DNA of 64,000 bases, taken from Anisus vortex. Lineage: Eukaryota; Mollusca; Gastropoda; Planorbidae. A program made the translations under genes and the position numbers. A model generated the notes under the pieces. The model searched no databases. It was not told the DNA's origin and saw only the letters and a list, made by a program, of their open reading frames with translations. Shown in pieces: positions 1 through 10,226 of this stretch (position 1 is the first letter of the stretch; each line of letters opens with the position of its first letter). The stretch covers positions 13,065,784-13,129,783 of the forward strand of contig OX421506.1 of NCBI GenBank assembly GCA_949126835.1, in the 5' to 3' direction.

Positions 1-77
1 CTTTTAGGCTGTTGGCACGCTGAATGATTTAGAAATCCTACTTTGAAACGCTATTAACAAAAGGTTGCTGACCCCTG
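1..77 (+). mobile_element. hAT-like element terminus (cut by window start)
   Basis: The segment ends in GGTTGCTGACCCCTG, the inverse of a CAGGGGTCRGCAACC terminus typical of hAT transposons. The same sequence, containing GGCACGCTGAATGATTTAGAA, recurs at 8,083-8,175 and 23,615-23,700 and inverted near 9,330. That makes it a dispersed family. No coding capacity is visible; the rest of the element lies outside the window. Confidence 0.6.
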
Positions 78-469
78 CTTTAGAGAAAATACCGGACACC
101 TTCAGAAATACCTGATACTTAATAAATCATCCCCTCCATAGTATCGTGTCCATGGGGATAAAAAGGTATGTTGCTATACAGGTCCGTTTTTTTTTATTTC
201 ATACCGGATAGACTGTTAAAATACCGGACTGTCCGGTACAAAACCAGATACCTGACACTGAATGTTTAATGCCAGATGATTCCAGACTTTTGGAAACATC
301 ATTGAAGAAACAGTTAGTTATTATCAAAGGGTGTAAATCAGCACCACTAGCTTCACAAAGGACTGTACTATCTATACCCGCTACTATTTCGTATTATTAT
401 ACTTGGTTAACCAACAATATTAATCCAACATAATGTAGACCCTATATTAATTTAAGGTCAACGAAAGAT
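78..469. other. Non-coding stretch with ATACCGGA motifs
   Basis: No gene is seen. ATACCGGA-like words occur several times between about 90 and 240, including ACCGGACTGTCCGGT, a near palindrome. This suggests an old transposon fragment, but I cannot assign it. Confidence 0.3.
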
Positions 470-472
470 ACT

Positions 473-542
<70 letters not shown>
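470..542. repeat. (AT)n microsatellite, left half
   Basis: Nearly pure AT dinucleotide array. It resumes at 997-1,028 on the far side of a Helitron-like insertion, so the two halves look like one array split by the insertion. Confidence 0.9.
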
Positions 543-544
<2 letters not shown>

Positions 545-994
545 TATATATATAAAAAGACAGTGTTAAGCCCCGCGAGGATCCCCATTGGTCAATTTGA
601 AAACACGTGTGTCACTGACCTATCTAGGCCTAGCCCAATATACCGTCTAATAATTTTTCACATCGGACATGTGTCTTCGATAGCTCAGTGGTAAACGTAG
701 TGGACTGCTATACGGGCGACCAGGGTTCGATTCTCCAGTTAGACTATACTTTTTTTTTCGACATTTTTTTTTCAAACTTTTTACAACAAAAGACAGATTT
801 TGTTAAATAAAAATATTTTTTTAACCGATTACAATATTTATTTAGATTCTACTTTCCTAAAGGTATTCAGTAAAAAAAAAATAATTTAAAAATAAGATTT
901 GTAGCTTTCTTTTAAGTGTAGTTTATAAATTTGTTATCTGCACCTTATACAGTCTGTTTTTTTTTTCACCCGGGCAACGCCGGGCAATGTAGCT

Positions 995-996
<2 letters not shown>
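543..996 (+). mobile_element. Candidate non-autonomous Helitron
   Basis: The 5' end reads TCTATATATATAAAAAGACA, matching the 5'-TC start and A/T-rich leader common in animal Helitrons. The 3' end has a hairpin with CCGG-type arms (CCCGG, loop GCAACG, CCGGG, 969-984), then 12 nt to the terminus CTTG. The insertion sits between A (542) and T (997), the Helitron target rule, and both flanks are (AT)n. No target duplication is seen, as expected for this class. The weak points are the last four bases, CTTG instead of CTRR, and the AT background, which makes the 5' end hard to fix. The element has no helicase or Rep gene, so it would depend on an autonomous relative. It carries a tRNA-like block at 673-748. 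Confidence 0.6.
673..748 (+). pseudogene. tRNA-like sequence (degenerate; SINE or tRNA relic)
   Basis: An A-box-like TAGCTCAGTGGT lies at 681-692 and a B-box-like GGTTCGATTCT starts at 724, so the spacing fits an internal RNA polymerase III promoter. The acceptor arms (about 674-680 against the sequence after 738) do not pair and the T-stem is incomplete. It is therefore not a functional tRNA gene. It lies inside the Helitron-like element and may be a captured tRNA or SINE head. Confidence 0.5.

Positions 997-1028
<32 letters not shown>
997..1028. repeat. (AT)n microsatellite, right half
   Basis: AT dinucleotide run continuing the array at 470-542 beyond the Helitron-like element. Confidence 0.85.
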
Positions 1029-1029
<1 letters not shown>

Positions 1030-1261
1030 CTAACAAGACGTAAATGAGTTGTTTCTCAATGGAAATCTTATAAGGGTGTGTCATTTCAATAAAAAGAATG
1101 CCAACTGTTAAGAGAATTAAAGAATCAAAAAGATTCTATGCCTACCAACTATTTCATGTAACTAAAACTAAAAACGCAAAAAAAGTATTCAGAAGTAGTA
1201 ATGTTCTGGGAACTACGGATTGGCAACAGTAAAAGGTACCCTTGTGGCACAGCTCCACTTA

Positions 1262-1425
1262 ATCATCATCATCATCGTCATCCTCTCCTGTTTCTCAGCC
1301 AGGATCATAGACCACAAACAAGAGCTATCTCCGGGCATCCTGAGCACGTTTCTCCAGCTGCCTCCAGTTTTGTCCCATCATGCTGGTGTCTGCTCCAAGC
1401 TCAAGCTTCAAGCTTGTGGGTTCCA
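1262..1425 (-). mobile_element. LINE 3' end, RTE-like, with (GAT)n tail
   Basis: Read on the minus strand, a short open stretch ends WRQLEKRAQDARR and stop, like the C-termini of RTE-type reverse transcriptases. It is followed by untranslated sequence and a trinucleotide tail that appears as CATCATCATCAT at 1,264-1,278 on the plus strand. Only the 3' end survives. The clade assignment rests on the C-terminal pattern and the tail type. Confidence 0.5.
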
Positions 1426-1429
1426 CTCG

Positions 1430-1690
1430 CACGCACGCACCGACGTTTACAAATATTCTTTTTTTTTCCGTCAGCCATTATACTGTGTAACACAAGGGAC
1501 CAAGCCTCCATCACTGCCCCCCTCTGTACCGGCTTTCAAATCTTCACTAAAGGGTTGGACCAAAAACCTCATATGAAACGCCGTCATCTTGTTTGTAATT
1601 CTTGTTTTTTATACAATTTTATGTGTCGTTAAATTGTGGCCTAACGGGGTCTCCACAGTAATATGAAGAAGAAAAAGAAGAAGGCTAATA
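1430..1690 (+). mobile_element. LINE 3' end (degraded) with GAA-rich tail
   Basis: The plus-strand translation has YKYSFFF, then a damaged stretch and PAFKSSLKG. This follows the YxxSFFPxxIxxWNxLP...FKxxL pattern at the C-terminus of many CR1/jockey-group reverse transcriptases. The 3' end is GAAGAAGAAAAAGAAGAAG at about 1,664-1,682. The frame is disrupted between the two motifs, so it is dead. Confidence 0.5.
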
Positions 1691-2200
1691 CAAAAACAAA
1701 AATTTATAATCTGGATAAATACAAAAACAAGTTGTCTTTAGTGTTTATTTAATTTGTCTTTTGTTGATATTTTGTATGTGTTTGTGTTTAAGTTTGTTCT
1801 AAGTTTGAGTTAATTAACCCTATTTATGAACGCTATAAGCCAAACACAACAAACACGGGAACTTTATTTTTTTAAGAGATAAGAGCCAAAACACATCCGA
1901 CGACTGCCGATGAAAGAAATCGAAAAGCAACTTTAATGAATGCCTCTAGTGGAGGCAATAGATAAACGGTATCGTATTGTTGGGTCTTACTACGACTTGA
2001 GAAATTTAAAAAATAAAAGAAACACACCCTCCCCCCCCCCTCCCGAATATATCTTATCGATGCTGTTTGGTGTAAACATATCAATAAATTTCATTTCACG
2101 TCCAGTAGAGAGTAGAGTAGAGGCTAATTGCTGGAGGCTAGAGTTTTGGCTACCGGTGTTTTTGACGGAATAACAAAGGAATCAAGATTCTGGGTGTAAC
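1691..2200. other. Non-coding AT-rich spacer
   Basis: No gene or repeat is recognised. Small reading frames on both strands (1,872-2,173) lack any family signature. Confidence 0.4.
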
Positions 2201-2201
2201 T

Positions 2202-2438
2202 GGGAATGCTTGAACGTCTGCTACTGGAATGCTTGAATGTCTGCTACTGGAATGCTTGAACGTCTGCTACTGGAATGCTTGAATGTCTGCTACTGAAATG
2301 CTTGAACGTCTGCTACTGGAATGCTTGAACGTCTGCTACTGGAATGCTTAAACGTCTGCTACTGAAATGCTTGAACGGCTGCTACTGGAATGCTTGAACG
2401 TCTGCTACTGGAATGCTTGAACGTCTGCTTCTGGAAGG
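2202..2438. repeat. 23-bp minisatellite, about 10 copies
   Basis: Tandem unit beginning GGAATGCTTGAACGTCTGCT, period 23 bp, with mostly single-base variants (AACG/AATG, CTGG/CTGA). Copies are contiguous without spacers. Confidence 0.9.
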
Positions 2439-2555
2439 AGACATTGTTGATTTGAAACTTTTCAATACGTTTAAATCTAGAACATTGGTTCTCAAACCGC
2501 TGTGTGTTTGTGTGGAATGGATCGGGAGCATCACCTTCCTAAGTATCCCCGTCTC

Positions 2556-2799
2556 ACCAAATTTATCCAAACGGCAGGTAAAGCAGCGTTGACAGGTGTC
2601 TATGGCAATGGCATACTAGGATATTGTGTGGCCAGCCCAATGCCCGTTCGCCTCTTTAAATTTACCCTAACTAAGGTCACGTACCCATCAGAGCTGGGTA
2701 GACTCAGGGACAAGCTCCAGACCAGAGCAGAAACCCTAGCCCTTCATCAAGATTCGAATCCAAGAACTTCTGTACGCAAGTCGAACGCCCCGTGCCTCC
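2556..2799 (-). mobile_element. tRNA-derived SINE copy (diverged)
   Basis: Reading plus-to-minus it shows the family landmarks: GCAGCGTT, TGTGTGGCCAGC, TACCCATCAGAGCTGGGTAG, then AGATTCGAATCC, which is the inverse B box. The tRNA-like head is at the right end. It is more diverged than the copies at 6,785 and 9,962 and shares AAATTTATCCA with the fragment at 10,912. Confidence 0.75.
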
Positions 2800-2867
2800 A
2801 TATCACGTTACTAGCATCCATGAAATTCATAATATACTTACCCACTATTCACACCGCACCCCACGAG

Positions 2868-3200
2868 CTGAAGGGATTGAAATTGCAACTATTAAATGTC
2901 GAATAATCATCAGCAATCCCTGCTTGCTTGAATGTAGAGTGCTTTTATTGCCTGTATCAGTTGTGCTGTAGCTTCTCATCCCCAGCCATAGTCCCTCGTG
3001 CCATACACAATCAAAGGTTTTCTTGAAATCATTAAAGTTATGATGGAATTCGCTTTGGTGTTGTATGTGTTTTTTTCTATCAGCAAGCGACATTCGAAAA
3101 TCTGCTCAATTCTCATTCTGCCTGGTCTGAAACCTGCCTGTTCTTCTGGCAGTATTTCTTCAGCCTGAAGACTGATCGTCCTGTAGTTCTGGCATAGCCA
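2868..3200 (-). pseudogene. LINE reverse transcriptase fragment
   Basis: The minus strand encodes, in two frames, pieces of a non-LTR reverse transcriptase. One frame gives EEILPEEQAGFRPGR and EQIFECRLLIEK. After a frameshift the other gives FNDFKKTFDCVWHEGLW (near 3,000), which matches the FxDFKKAFDxVWHxGLW motif around the first catalytic aspartate. The remaining catalytic region (F/YADD) is not found. It is a broken fragment of about 110 residues. Its relation to the LINE 3' ends elsewhere in the window is unknown. Confidence 0.75.
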
Positions 3201-3424
3201 ACATTAAAAAAATCTGATTGCCACTTCCAAACGCGGCAACCCTCTTACTTAGCCTTACCGTAGAACCGCTGATACATAGAATATTTTGAACTCATTCCAG
3301 TTTTAGTACTTATCGCCGGGATTAAAGGTTTGTACCCCATAGTAATTTTTTTATAGGCTAAAAATCTGAGATAAAAATCTAGAGTGCAAATGTAAGCTCT
3401 GAATTGATGGTGTGAATCTAATTT
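3201..3424. other. Spacer, no feature seen
   Basis: AT-rich sequence with no recognised gene or repeat. Confidence 0.4.
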
Positions 3425-3960
3425 TCTTTATTCTCTGTCGCATTCTCTGACTCTGTCTCTCTTTGTGTCTCTATCACAGTCTATATCACATTTTCTCACA
3501 TTTTCTCTCTCATTCTTTCTCATTCTCTTTTATTCTCTCTCTCTCTCTCTCTTTCTCTCTTCTTATGGTATTGTATCTCTTTATGTCAGTATCTACTTGT
3601 CTTTTTCTCTTGCTCTCTCCATTACTATATCTTCCATTTTATCTTCTGTTCACTCTTTATTCAATTCTACTTCTCTCGTTCTCCAGCTGTTGTGTCATCA
3701 CGTTCTCTCTCTCCCTCTCTCTCTCTCCCTCTCTCACTCTGTAACTCTCTCTCTCCTTGTCTCTCTCTGTCTCTCTCTGTCTCTCTCTGTCTCTGTCTCT
3801 CTCTCCCTCTGTCTCTGTCTCTCTCTCCCTCTCTCCGTCTCTCTTCTCACTCTAAGTCTCTGTCTCTCTGTGTCTCTCTCTCTTTCTCTCTTTCTCTCTC
3901 TCTTTCTCTCTCTCACCCACTCTCTCTCTCTCTCTGTCTCGCTCTATATTTATATTTTTA
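3425..3960. repeat. Polypyrimidine (CT)n-rich tract
   Basis: Long run of TCTC repeats with interspersed TGTCTC and TTTCTC units. All C/T is on the plus strand, so it is a strongly strand-asymmetric tract. Apparent Ser/Leu-rich reading frames here are translations of the repeat. Confidence 0.9.
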
Positions 3961-4365
3961 CACCTCTGTGTCTCTGTGTGGTGTGGATATAGGCCTGAAA
4001 ATCAAATCCTTATCTTTATCAATTTAAAAGCCAAGAAGATATTGGAAACCCCAAATTCCGACAGTGCCAGTCCGAATGATCTGTTCCCTATTAGTTAACC
4101 TCTTGACACATCCCCGTGGCCCCTGGGCTCGATCTAGGTGACGTTTAATTAAAGAAATAAATCCCATGTAGGTAAAACTAGAGAAATCCTTTAAGTCCGC
4201 CATATTGCACTTTGCACGCTTACTGGAATGGTAAGATTTGTAACAAGTAGGTCTTTGACACAAGAACACATTGACACACACATACAGATTAACCAAGTAT
4301 AGAAAGACTGTTGATGTGTTGGAGGTATCTAGATGTAGATCATGCACGTTAGCACAGTTTACTTT
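3961..4365. other. Spacer, no feature seen
   Basis: A 122-codon minus-strand frame overlaps this stretch but has no domain signature. No promoter or repeat is evident. Confidence 0.35.
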
Positions 4366-4780
4366 TATACTCTTTCTCTCACTCTCTCTCACTCTCTCTC
4401 TCTCTCTCTATCTATCTCTTTCTCTCTTTCTTTCAATATATCTTTCTTACTATTCATGCACATTTTCGCTATTTCTTTTTCTCTCCCTTTTTCATTCTAT
4501 CATTCCTTCTTTCCCTCTTCTTACCTAGTCTCTTTCATTACATCTCTAGGTCGCTCTTTCTTTCTTTCCTTCATTTCTTTCTCACTTCTCATCTACTCTT
4601 TTACACTACCTCTCTCTCTCTCTTTTTTTCTCATTCTAATTTTCACTCTATTATTCTATCTCTCTTCTTACATACTCTCTTTTACTCACTCTCTCTCTCT
4701 CTTTCAGACACACACACACTGTTTCTCGCGTTCATTTCTTCTTGTATCTCTCTCTCACTCTACATAATATATTAATATCT
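4366..4780. repeat. CT-rich degenerate repeat
   Basis: CTCT, TTCT and ACTC units interrupted by AT-rich words. It continues the pyrimidine-rich domain begun at 3,425. Confidence 0.8.
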
Positions 4781-4787
4781 TGTTACC

Positions 4788-4821
4788 AACTCTCTCTATC
4801 TATCTATCTATCTATCTATCG

Positions 4822-4855
<34 letters not shown>

Positions 4856-4856
4856 A
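4788..4856. repeat. (ATCT)n microsatellite
   Basis: About 17 uninterrupted TCTA units with a single ATCG variant. Confidence 0.9.
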
Positions 4857-4964
4857 TTATGTAGCCTACCTTTTTTTATTCTCATTCCCTCTACATTTCA
4901 TTCAATGTTATATATTTGTAAATATATTTTTATATTCTATTTCACCTTCTTTATTTCTAATACT

Positions 4965-5315
4965 CGGTCTCTCTCTCTCTCTCTGTCCCCCCTCTCTCTC
5001 TCTATCTCTCTCTCTCGCTTTCTCTCTCTCTCTCTTTGTAACAAGAAGTGGGAGGGAACAAGAGCCAGGTTGAAAACGAAAGCAATTTTTGAGATATTAT
5101 TTTATGATGGAAGGATCATATTTCTATTGACTTTTCGTGGTCTATTTTTTTCTCTTTATATCGTTTTAGTTTTATTATACTTTACTCCCTCCCTCTCTCT
5201 CTCTCTCTCTTTCACTATCTTTTTTTTCTCTCTCCCTCTCTCTCTCTCTCTCTCTTCTCTATCTCTCTGTCTCGTTCGCTCACTGTCACTTTTACTTCAA
5301 TGTATCTCTCTCTCT
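4965..5315. repeat. CT-rich tracts
   Basis: Two CT-dinucleotide-rich blocks (about 4,965-5,037 and 5,186-5,315) separated by about 150 bp of AT-rich sequence. Confidence 0.8.
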
Positions 5316-6770
5316 TAACGCTTTTATTTTCTACTTTTCTAGATCTAGATCTATTTCTTTCCATCATTTAATTTCATTCCCTAATCTCATGTTATGCTAA
5401 ACACTTGAATCCCAAACGTACAACTTTAATCCGCTCTCTGTAGATCTCTGAACCTACGACGTACATGGAGAATTGGTTACAAGAGCCCCCAAAACAAGAC
5501 AAGAATGCTCATATGACGTATTCAGCTTTATCTCCTGCTCATTGGTTCCGCCCCTGACCTTGACCGTCCAACCTCCAGGACACACGGCGGGGCAGTCAGC
5601 TAAGTCCAGGTCTAGACTCTACAAGTGCCAAGACAAGTGGTGTTTAATTTCACGGAGCAAAGTCTGTCAATACACCGGAATTAAAAGTCACTTGAGAATT
5701 TTAATCTGCGCTCTCGGGTCAAAAGGTGAATACTTGCTCCGGAATTTCCCGATTGCAATCTTTTTGGTGTGTTTGCCTGTGTGTGCGATTCAACTCTTTC
5801 TTTCTCTATGTATTTTTTTAACTAATAGATGGGAGGCCTATAGCTAAAAATATGTGCCATTAGGTCCAGACCAAAATTGTTGTAAAGCAAAAAGTAAAAG
5901 TAAACTACGAAAATCGTATCTTCATTTTTGTTTCTACAAATTCTAAAAAGATTCTGTCTCTACCAATAGAGTGGACTAATAGACTTAGAGACTAAGATAA
6001 TAGTTTATTTACTATGATATTTCAAAGAAATAGTTATAAAATTCCCCATTTCGTCAAAATTGGTCAAACCCTCAATTTTTCTTTATACAAAACTCATTTT
6101 TTTCGTGGCATAACATTTATATTTTACAATATGACAATAAGGATAAGTGAATCCTCATAGGGTATATCTGCATATCGTTAACATTATGTATACACTGGTC
6201 TGTTATAAGAAACTATTTCTCCAATGCCAAGAACTAAATACCGAATGATACGTTCTCACTATAGTTGTACTGTAACACAGTTGTATTGTAATATTGTTAG
6301 TTATATTTTCTTTCTATTTTAACAAAACATCATTCGTTTCTTCGTCATTTTGACGGGCATAACAACTAGTAAGAAAAATATTTTTCCAGTGCCCATCCAT
6401 GACGCAATGTTCTGTTTGGTATGTGTAATGAATGACACGCTATTTTCGTCTCTACACAAACAAATTTATCCAGGCTATAATTGAAGGTGTCAAGTTTTGT
6501 TCAAAAATGTTACTTTGTCTTTGGGTTGTTGTTGTTTTTTTGTGCTGACTTGTCACTAAAGTATGTCAACGTTCATTGTGATAAGTCAAATACAAACCCA
6601 CTTTGTTGTTTTTTAATCCGCCGATTGATTGGATATTGCACATTTCTCTTCGACGTTATCGCTCTTGACGCCTATGTGTTTTGCTAATTAGACGGACATA
6701 ACTGAGAAACGATAGGCCTAGATCAGTGAAAAGATTTCAAGACTTTGTAAAAGAATGTTGTTATTTTCTC
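5316..6770. other. 1.45-kb spacer without recognised gene
   Basis: A 124-codon frame at 5,473-5,847 and a 68-codon frame at 6,481-6,687 lack recognisable domains and are not flanked by convincing splice or promoter signals. I see no repeat family here. Confidence 0.4.
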
Positions 6771-6784
6771 TATAGGCCAATGTA

Positions 6785-7059
6785 AGTAAAGTACCCGTCG
6801 GACCGAGTTGATCCATAGGTCCGATGAATCAGCGTTCACCAGTTTCTGTGGCCACGGCATACTAGGTGATTGTGTGGCCAGCACTATGCACAGCCGCCTT
6901 TACTTTACCCCAACTAAGGTCAGGTACCCATCAGAGCTGGGTAGACTCAGGGACACCCTCCAGACCCGGGAAAAAATCCTGGCCAGCGCCAGGATTGATT
7001 CGAACCCGGGACCTTCGGCTCGCCAGTCGAACGCGCTGCCGCTCGGCTACCGTGCCCCT
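6785..7059 (-). mobile_element. Full-length tRNA-derived SINE with 14-bp target duplication
   Basis: On the minus strand the element begins GGGGCACGGTAGCCGAGCGG, which includes an A box (TAGCCGAGCGG). A B box (GGGTTCGAATC) follows about 40 nt later. A roughly 180-bp non-tRNA body and an ACTTT-type tail complete it. It is flanked by a perfect direct repeat TATAGGCCAATGTA at 6,771-6,784 and 7,060-7,073, the signature of LINE-mediated insertion. The sequence shows insertion length 275 bp. The polymerase III promoter role is known for this class. I do not recognise the central domain as any named SINE superfamily. Confidence 0.9.
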
Positions 7060-7150
7060 TATAGGCCAATGTACTTAAGCTATGTAAATATAGAGAGAGT
7101 AGGGTGTGTGTGTGCGGGTTCCGATTCCAATTGGTTAATTGGAAGTACGT

Positions 7151-7316
7151 AAAAGTAAGTAAAGTACCCGTCGGACCAAACTGATCATAGGGCTAGTGAG
7201 GCAGCGTTCACCGGTTTCTGTGGTCACGGCATTCGATGGGATGTGTGGCCAGCACAATGCCAAGCCGCCTTTTACTTTACCCCCAGCCCCCAACCAATGT
7301 CTGGAACTCATCAGAG
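7151..7316 (-). mobile_element. SINE copy, truncated at its tRNA head
   Basis: It starts with the tail (AAAGTAAGTAAAGTACCCGT on plus) and runs through the body to about 7,316, losing the A and B boxes. It is the same family and orientation as the copy 90 bp upstream. Confidence 0.8.
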
Positions 7317-7904
7317 TAATTATTTCCTGTAATGAAGATTATAATGTTGGATTTATATAAAGAAATAATAATAAGTCAGTAATATTTGTTCTATTACAAA
7401 ACATAACTTGTTTAGTATCACTATTGAATCAAATGTGAAAATGGGTTTTTAATTTTTTGGAGATAATTAACCCATTTTATTCGCTCTAATATTTCTAATA
7501 TTTTTCTTTTATAAAAGAATAAATGACTTTTACTTTATAACTTACAAATGGTGAAACTGTAAAAAGTATTTCAAATTATATAATTATTATATGACTTAAA
7601 GAATTTATATGTATGTTTTTAAACATTACATTAACCACCCAGTTTGTATTATTACTACGCATCTATTTCGATTAATCATTGTTTTTGTTTGTCGACTGTT
7701 AAATTACAACATTATCTTAGTTAAACTGAGATCAAAATATAATTAATATTAACAATTAACAGGTGTTAGCTCCTCATCTCGACAACCGAATGATAATGTT
7801 TATATAATAATTACCATAAATGTGAACATTTATTTATAAAATATTCGGTTTGATATAAATGCAAATAAAAAGGATGATAATCACAAACAAGTTCATTTAG
7901 TATT
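7317..7904. other. AT-rich spacer
   Basis: Very AT-rich; no gene or recognised element. Confidence 0.4.
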
Positions 7905-8175
7905 AAATATAAAACGCTTTAACGATTTTCTCAATAAATTTCCTTTGCTTTCGGTCTTGGTCTTGCTACGGAGTTTAAGTAATTGTCCTATAAACGATCA
8001 TTTTAACCCTTCCCGTACCGACCTACTTCTATCTATGCTGCCTTCAGTTCCGCTATATACGCGCCCGGGACTGTAAGAAGTATACTAGAGCAGGTTGACT
8101 ATTAGGCTGCTGGCACGCTGAATGATTTAGAAAACCTAGTTTGGCAAACTGTTAGCAAAAGGTTGCCGACCCCTG
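7905..8175 (+). mobile_element. hAT-like element segment, interrupted by a micro-MITE
   Basis: It ends in GGTTGCCGACCCCTG (8,161-8,175), a hAT-type terminus. The upstream part, with TTTCGGTCTTGGTCTTGCTA, matches an inverted copy at 9,330-9,490. The piggyBac-like MITE at 8,003-8,077 is present here but absent from that copy. No transposase coding is seen. Confidence 0.6.
8003..8077 (+). mobile_element. piggyBac-like micro-MITE, right end lost
   Basis: It starts TTAACCCTTCCCGTACCGAC and matches the 81-bp copies at 44,412 and 45,855 almost base for base, but the final GGGTTAA is missing after CTGTAAG. Confidence 0.7.
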
Positions 8176-8261
8176 CTCTACACTACACAGCGACACAGTA
8201 CAGCTTTATAAAAAGATATTATATAAATATGCTTGTCTGTTACTGACTGCAAGAATATGCC

Positions 8262-8455
8262 TGATCCAAGAATAAAGTCTAATCAATTGCAATGTTGCCG
8301 ATGAAAGAATAAAGTCTAATAAATTGCAATGTTTGCCCGATGCAAGAATAAAGTATAATGAATTGCAATGTTGCCGATGCAAGAATAAAGTACATTTAAA
8401 GTGCAATATGGAATTCGCAAGAAGAAAGTCCATTAGATTGCAATACTGGCGATGC
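8262..8455. repeat. 37-bp tandem repeat, about 5 copies
   Basis: Imperfect units around GATGCAAGAATAAAGT followed by AATTGCAATGTTGCC, period 37-38 bp. Confidence 0.8.
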
Positions 8456-9029
8456 AAGAGAAATTTTCTTCGCAGTATTCATATTAGAATTTTCATCAAT
8501 GCCTATTAAATACTAGATCTATTATATTTCATCTTAGAATCGGAAAAAAAAATACATTTTGTTTAAACCATTTGGAAAATACTTTTAAGACTCTACTTTA
8601 AAATATGAATGTAAAAATAAAATTAATGTTAAAAAAATATCAAATATTGTAGGCCTACATGAAAAATAAAAAAGGTTCGGGCGAACAGTTGAAGGCCAAG
8701 GCCGTGGAAAGTAACAAACATTGGAAGTTTGGTGTTACAGTTAAAGTTATAACACGCGAATTGTTTGCTGAGAGATTAACACGGGAAAACGTTTTTTTTT
8801 TAATCATGAACAGCAATAGAAGTTGGTCTTGAAATGTAAGAATGTAACTGGCCTATGTACAATGTATCAGTGGGTGGGAGAAGATTGTATGTCTAAGACA
8901 CGGACTAGATTTACTTTCTATTTGCCATCCTTACACTGAACTCAATAGAGGATATAATAGTTCACCTTTGTGTTGTTGTTGGTGTTTTTTTTAATGGAAC
9001 AAAGCCAAGATGAAGTTAGCTACACGGAC
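8456..9029. other. AT-rich spacer
   Basis: No gene or repeat family recognised. Confidence 0.4.
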
Positions 9030-9490
9030 TCACTGCTGGAATTGGTGTTAAGCTCAAGGCCCGAGGGCCACATCCGGCACAGCTGTACAATTATTTTTCC
9101 GACCCCGCGTGAGAATTAATATTATTGTTTTAAAAAGGTTTAATACTAAACATGATCAAGGAATGCGTTACCAGAAGGGCCCGCAACGAATTTTTTTTTA
9201 TTGTTAAATTTGCCCACTGACACTACTGCATTAACATTTCCACATTTTTTTAGGACCTGAATTTGAATTTATGTTTTTTCTAAGATTTATCAAAACAGTA
9301 GATGCATGTAACATTTTAAAAACTGTAAACAAGCCACCTCAATGTTAAATCATTGAGCGTGCCAACAGCCTGAAAATTAACCTGCTCTATTATATTTCTT
9401 TATAGGACAATTTATTTAGCGCCGTAGCAAGACCAAGGTCGAAAGCGAAGGAGATTCATAGAGAAAACCGTCAAAGTTGTTTTTTTTTAT
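9030..9490 (-). mobile_element. hAT-like remnant, inverted relative to 7,905-8,175
   Basis: On the minus strand 9,330-9,490 repeats the 7,905-8,130 sequence (CTTGGTCTTGCTACGG, ATTGTCCTATAAA, AGAGCAGGTT, GGCTGTTGGCACGCT) without the micro-MITE. The 9,040-9,120 part, with CTCAAGGCCCGAGGGCCACA, resembles interior sequence of hAT elements. The limits are uncertain. Confidence 0.5.
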
Positions 9491-9947
9491 TTAATAGAAA
9501 ATTAAGGTGTATGACATTATCATCTTACTTTTTAGATTTATAGCAAATATAAAATTTCATTACTAAATGTTCACTTTAAAGTAAGGGTGTTAATATCGTT
9601 TTTTTTTTTTTTTAATTGAAAACCGATTTTCGTTTTTAAAACCGATATTTGAATTAGAAAGTCTTGCGTTTCTTTAGAAAACTCTGCTTTTGAATGCTTC
9701 AATGTACTTTTGAAAAAGCCCATCGATCTATCTTACTTCCAGTGAACGATCTAATACCGATCTAATACCTACCAGTGAAAGGTGTAAACCCTCCCTCTAA
9801 TACTCTATTGTTTAGATTAATTCCTTTTTGTTTTAAATCAGAGCACTTTTCAATATTGTTTCTGTCGATTAGCCTTGCCAAGTAAGCAATCTTGATTGAA
9901 CGGTGACACTATTGTGATTGCTGACGCAACAGCTCTGTATTAAATGA
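9491..9947. other. Spacer with poly-T runs
   Basis: No gene seen; T-runs at 9,481-9,488 and 9,599-9,613. Confidence 0.4.
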
Positions 9948-9961
9948 TACTACTGTAACAT

Positions 9962-10212
9962 ATAGCACGGTGGGGGCAGCGCGTTCGACTGGCGATCCGA
10001 AGGTTCTGGGTTCGAATCCTGGTGAAGGCAAGGATTTTTTCATCCAGGACTTGAGGGTGTCCCTGAGTCTACCCAGACCTGATGGGTACCTGACATTAGT
10101 TAAGTAAAGACGGCTGGGCATTGTGCTGGCCACACATCCCCTAGTATGCCGTGACCAGAGAAACTGGTGAATGCTTCTTCACCAGCCCTATGATCAGTTT
10201 TGTCCGAAGGGT
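9962..10212 (+). mobile_element. Full-length SINE with perfect 14-bp target duplication
   Basis: It starts ATAGCACGGTGGGGGCAGCG (A-box region decayed by deletion) and carries a clear B box GGGTTCGAATCC at about 10,009. It runs through the conserved body to CCGAAGGGT. The direct repeat TACTACTGTAACAT flanks it at 9,948-9,961 and 10,213-10,226. It is the same family as 6,785-7,059, in the opposite orientation and 251 bp long. Confidence 0.9.
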
Positions 10213-10226
10213 TACTACTGTAACAT

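Noticed and set aside
673..748. Functional tRNA gene
   Set aside because: Acceptor arms do not pair and the T-stem is broken; only the internal promoter boxes survive.
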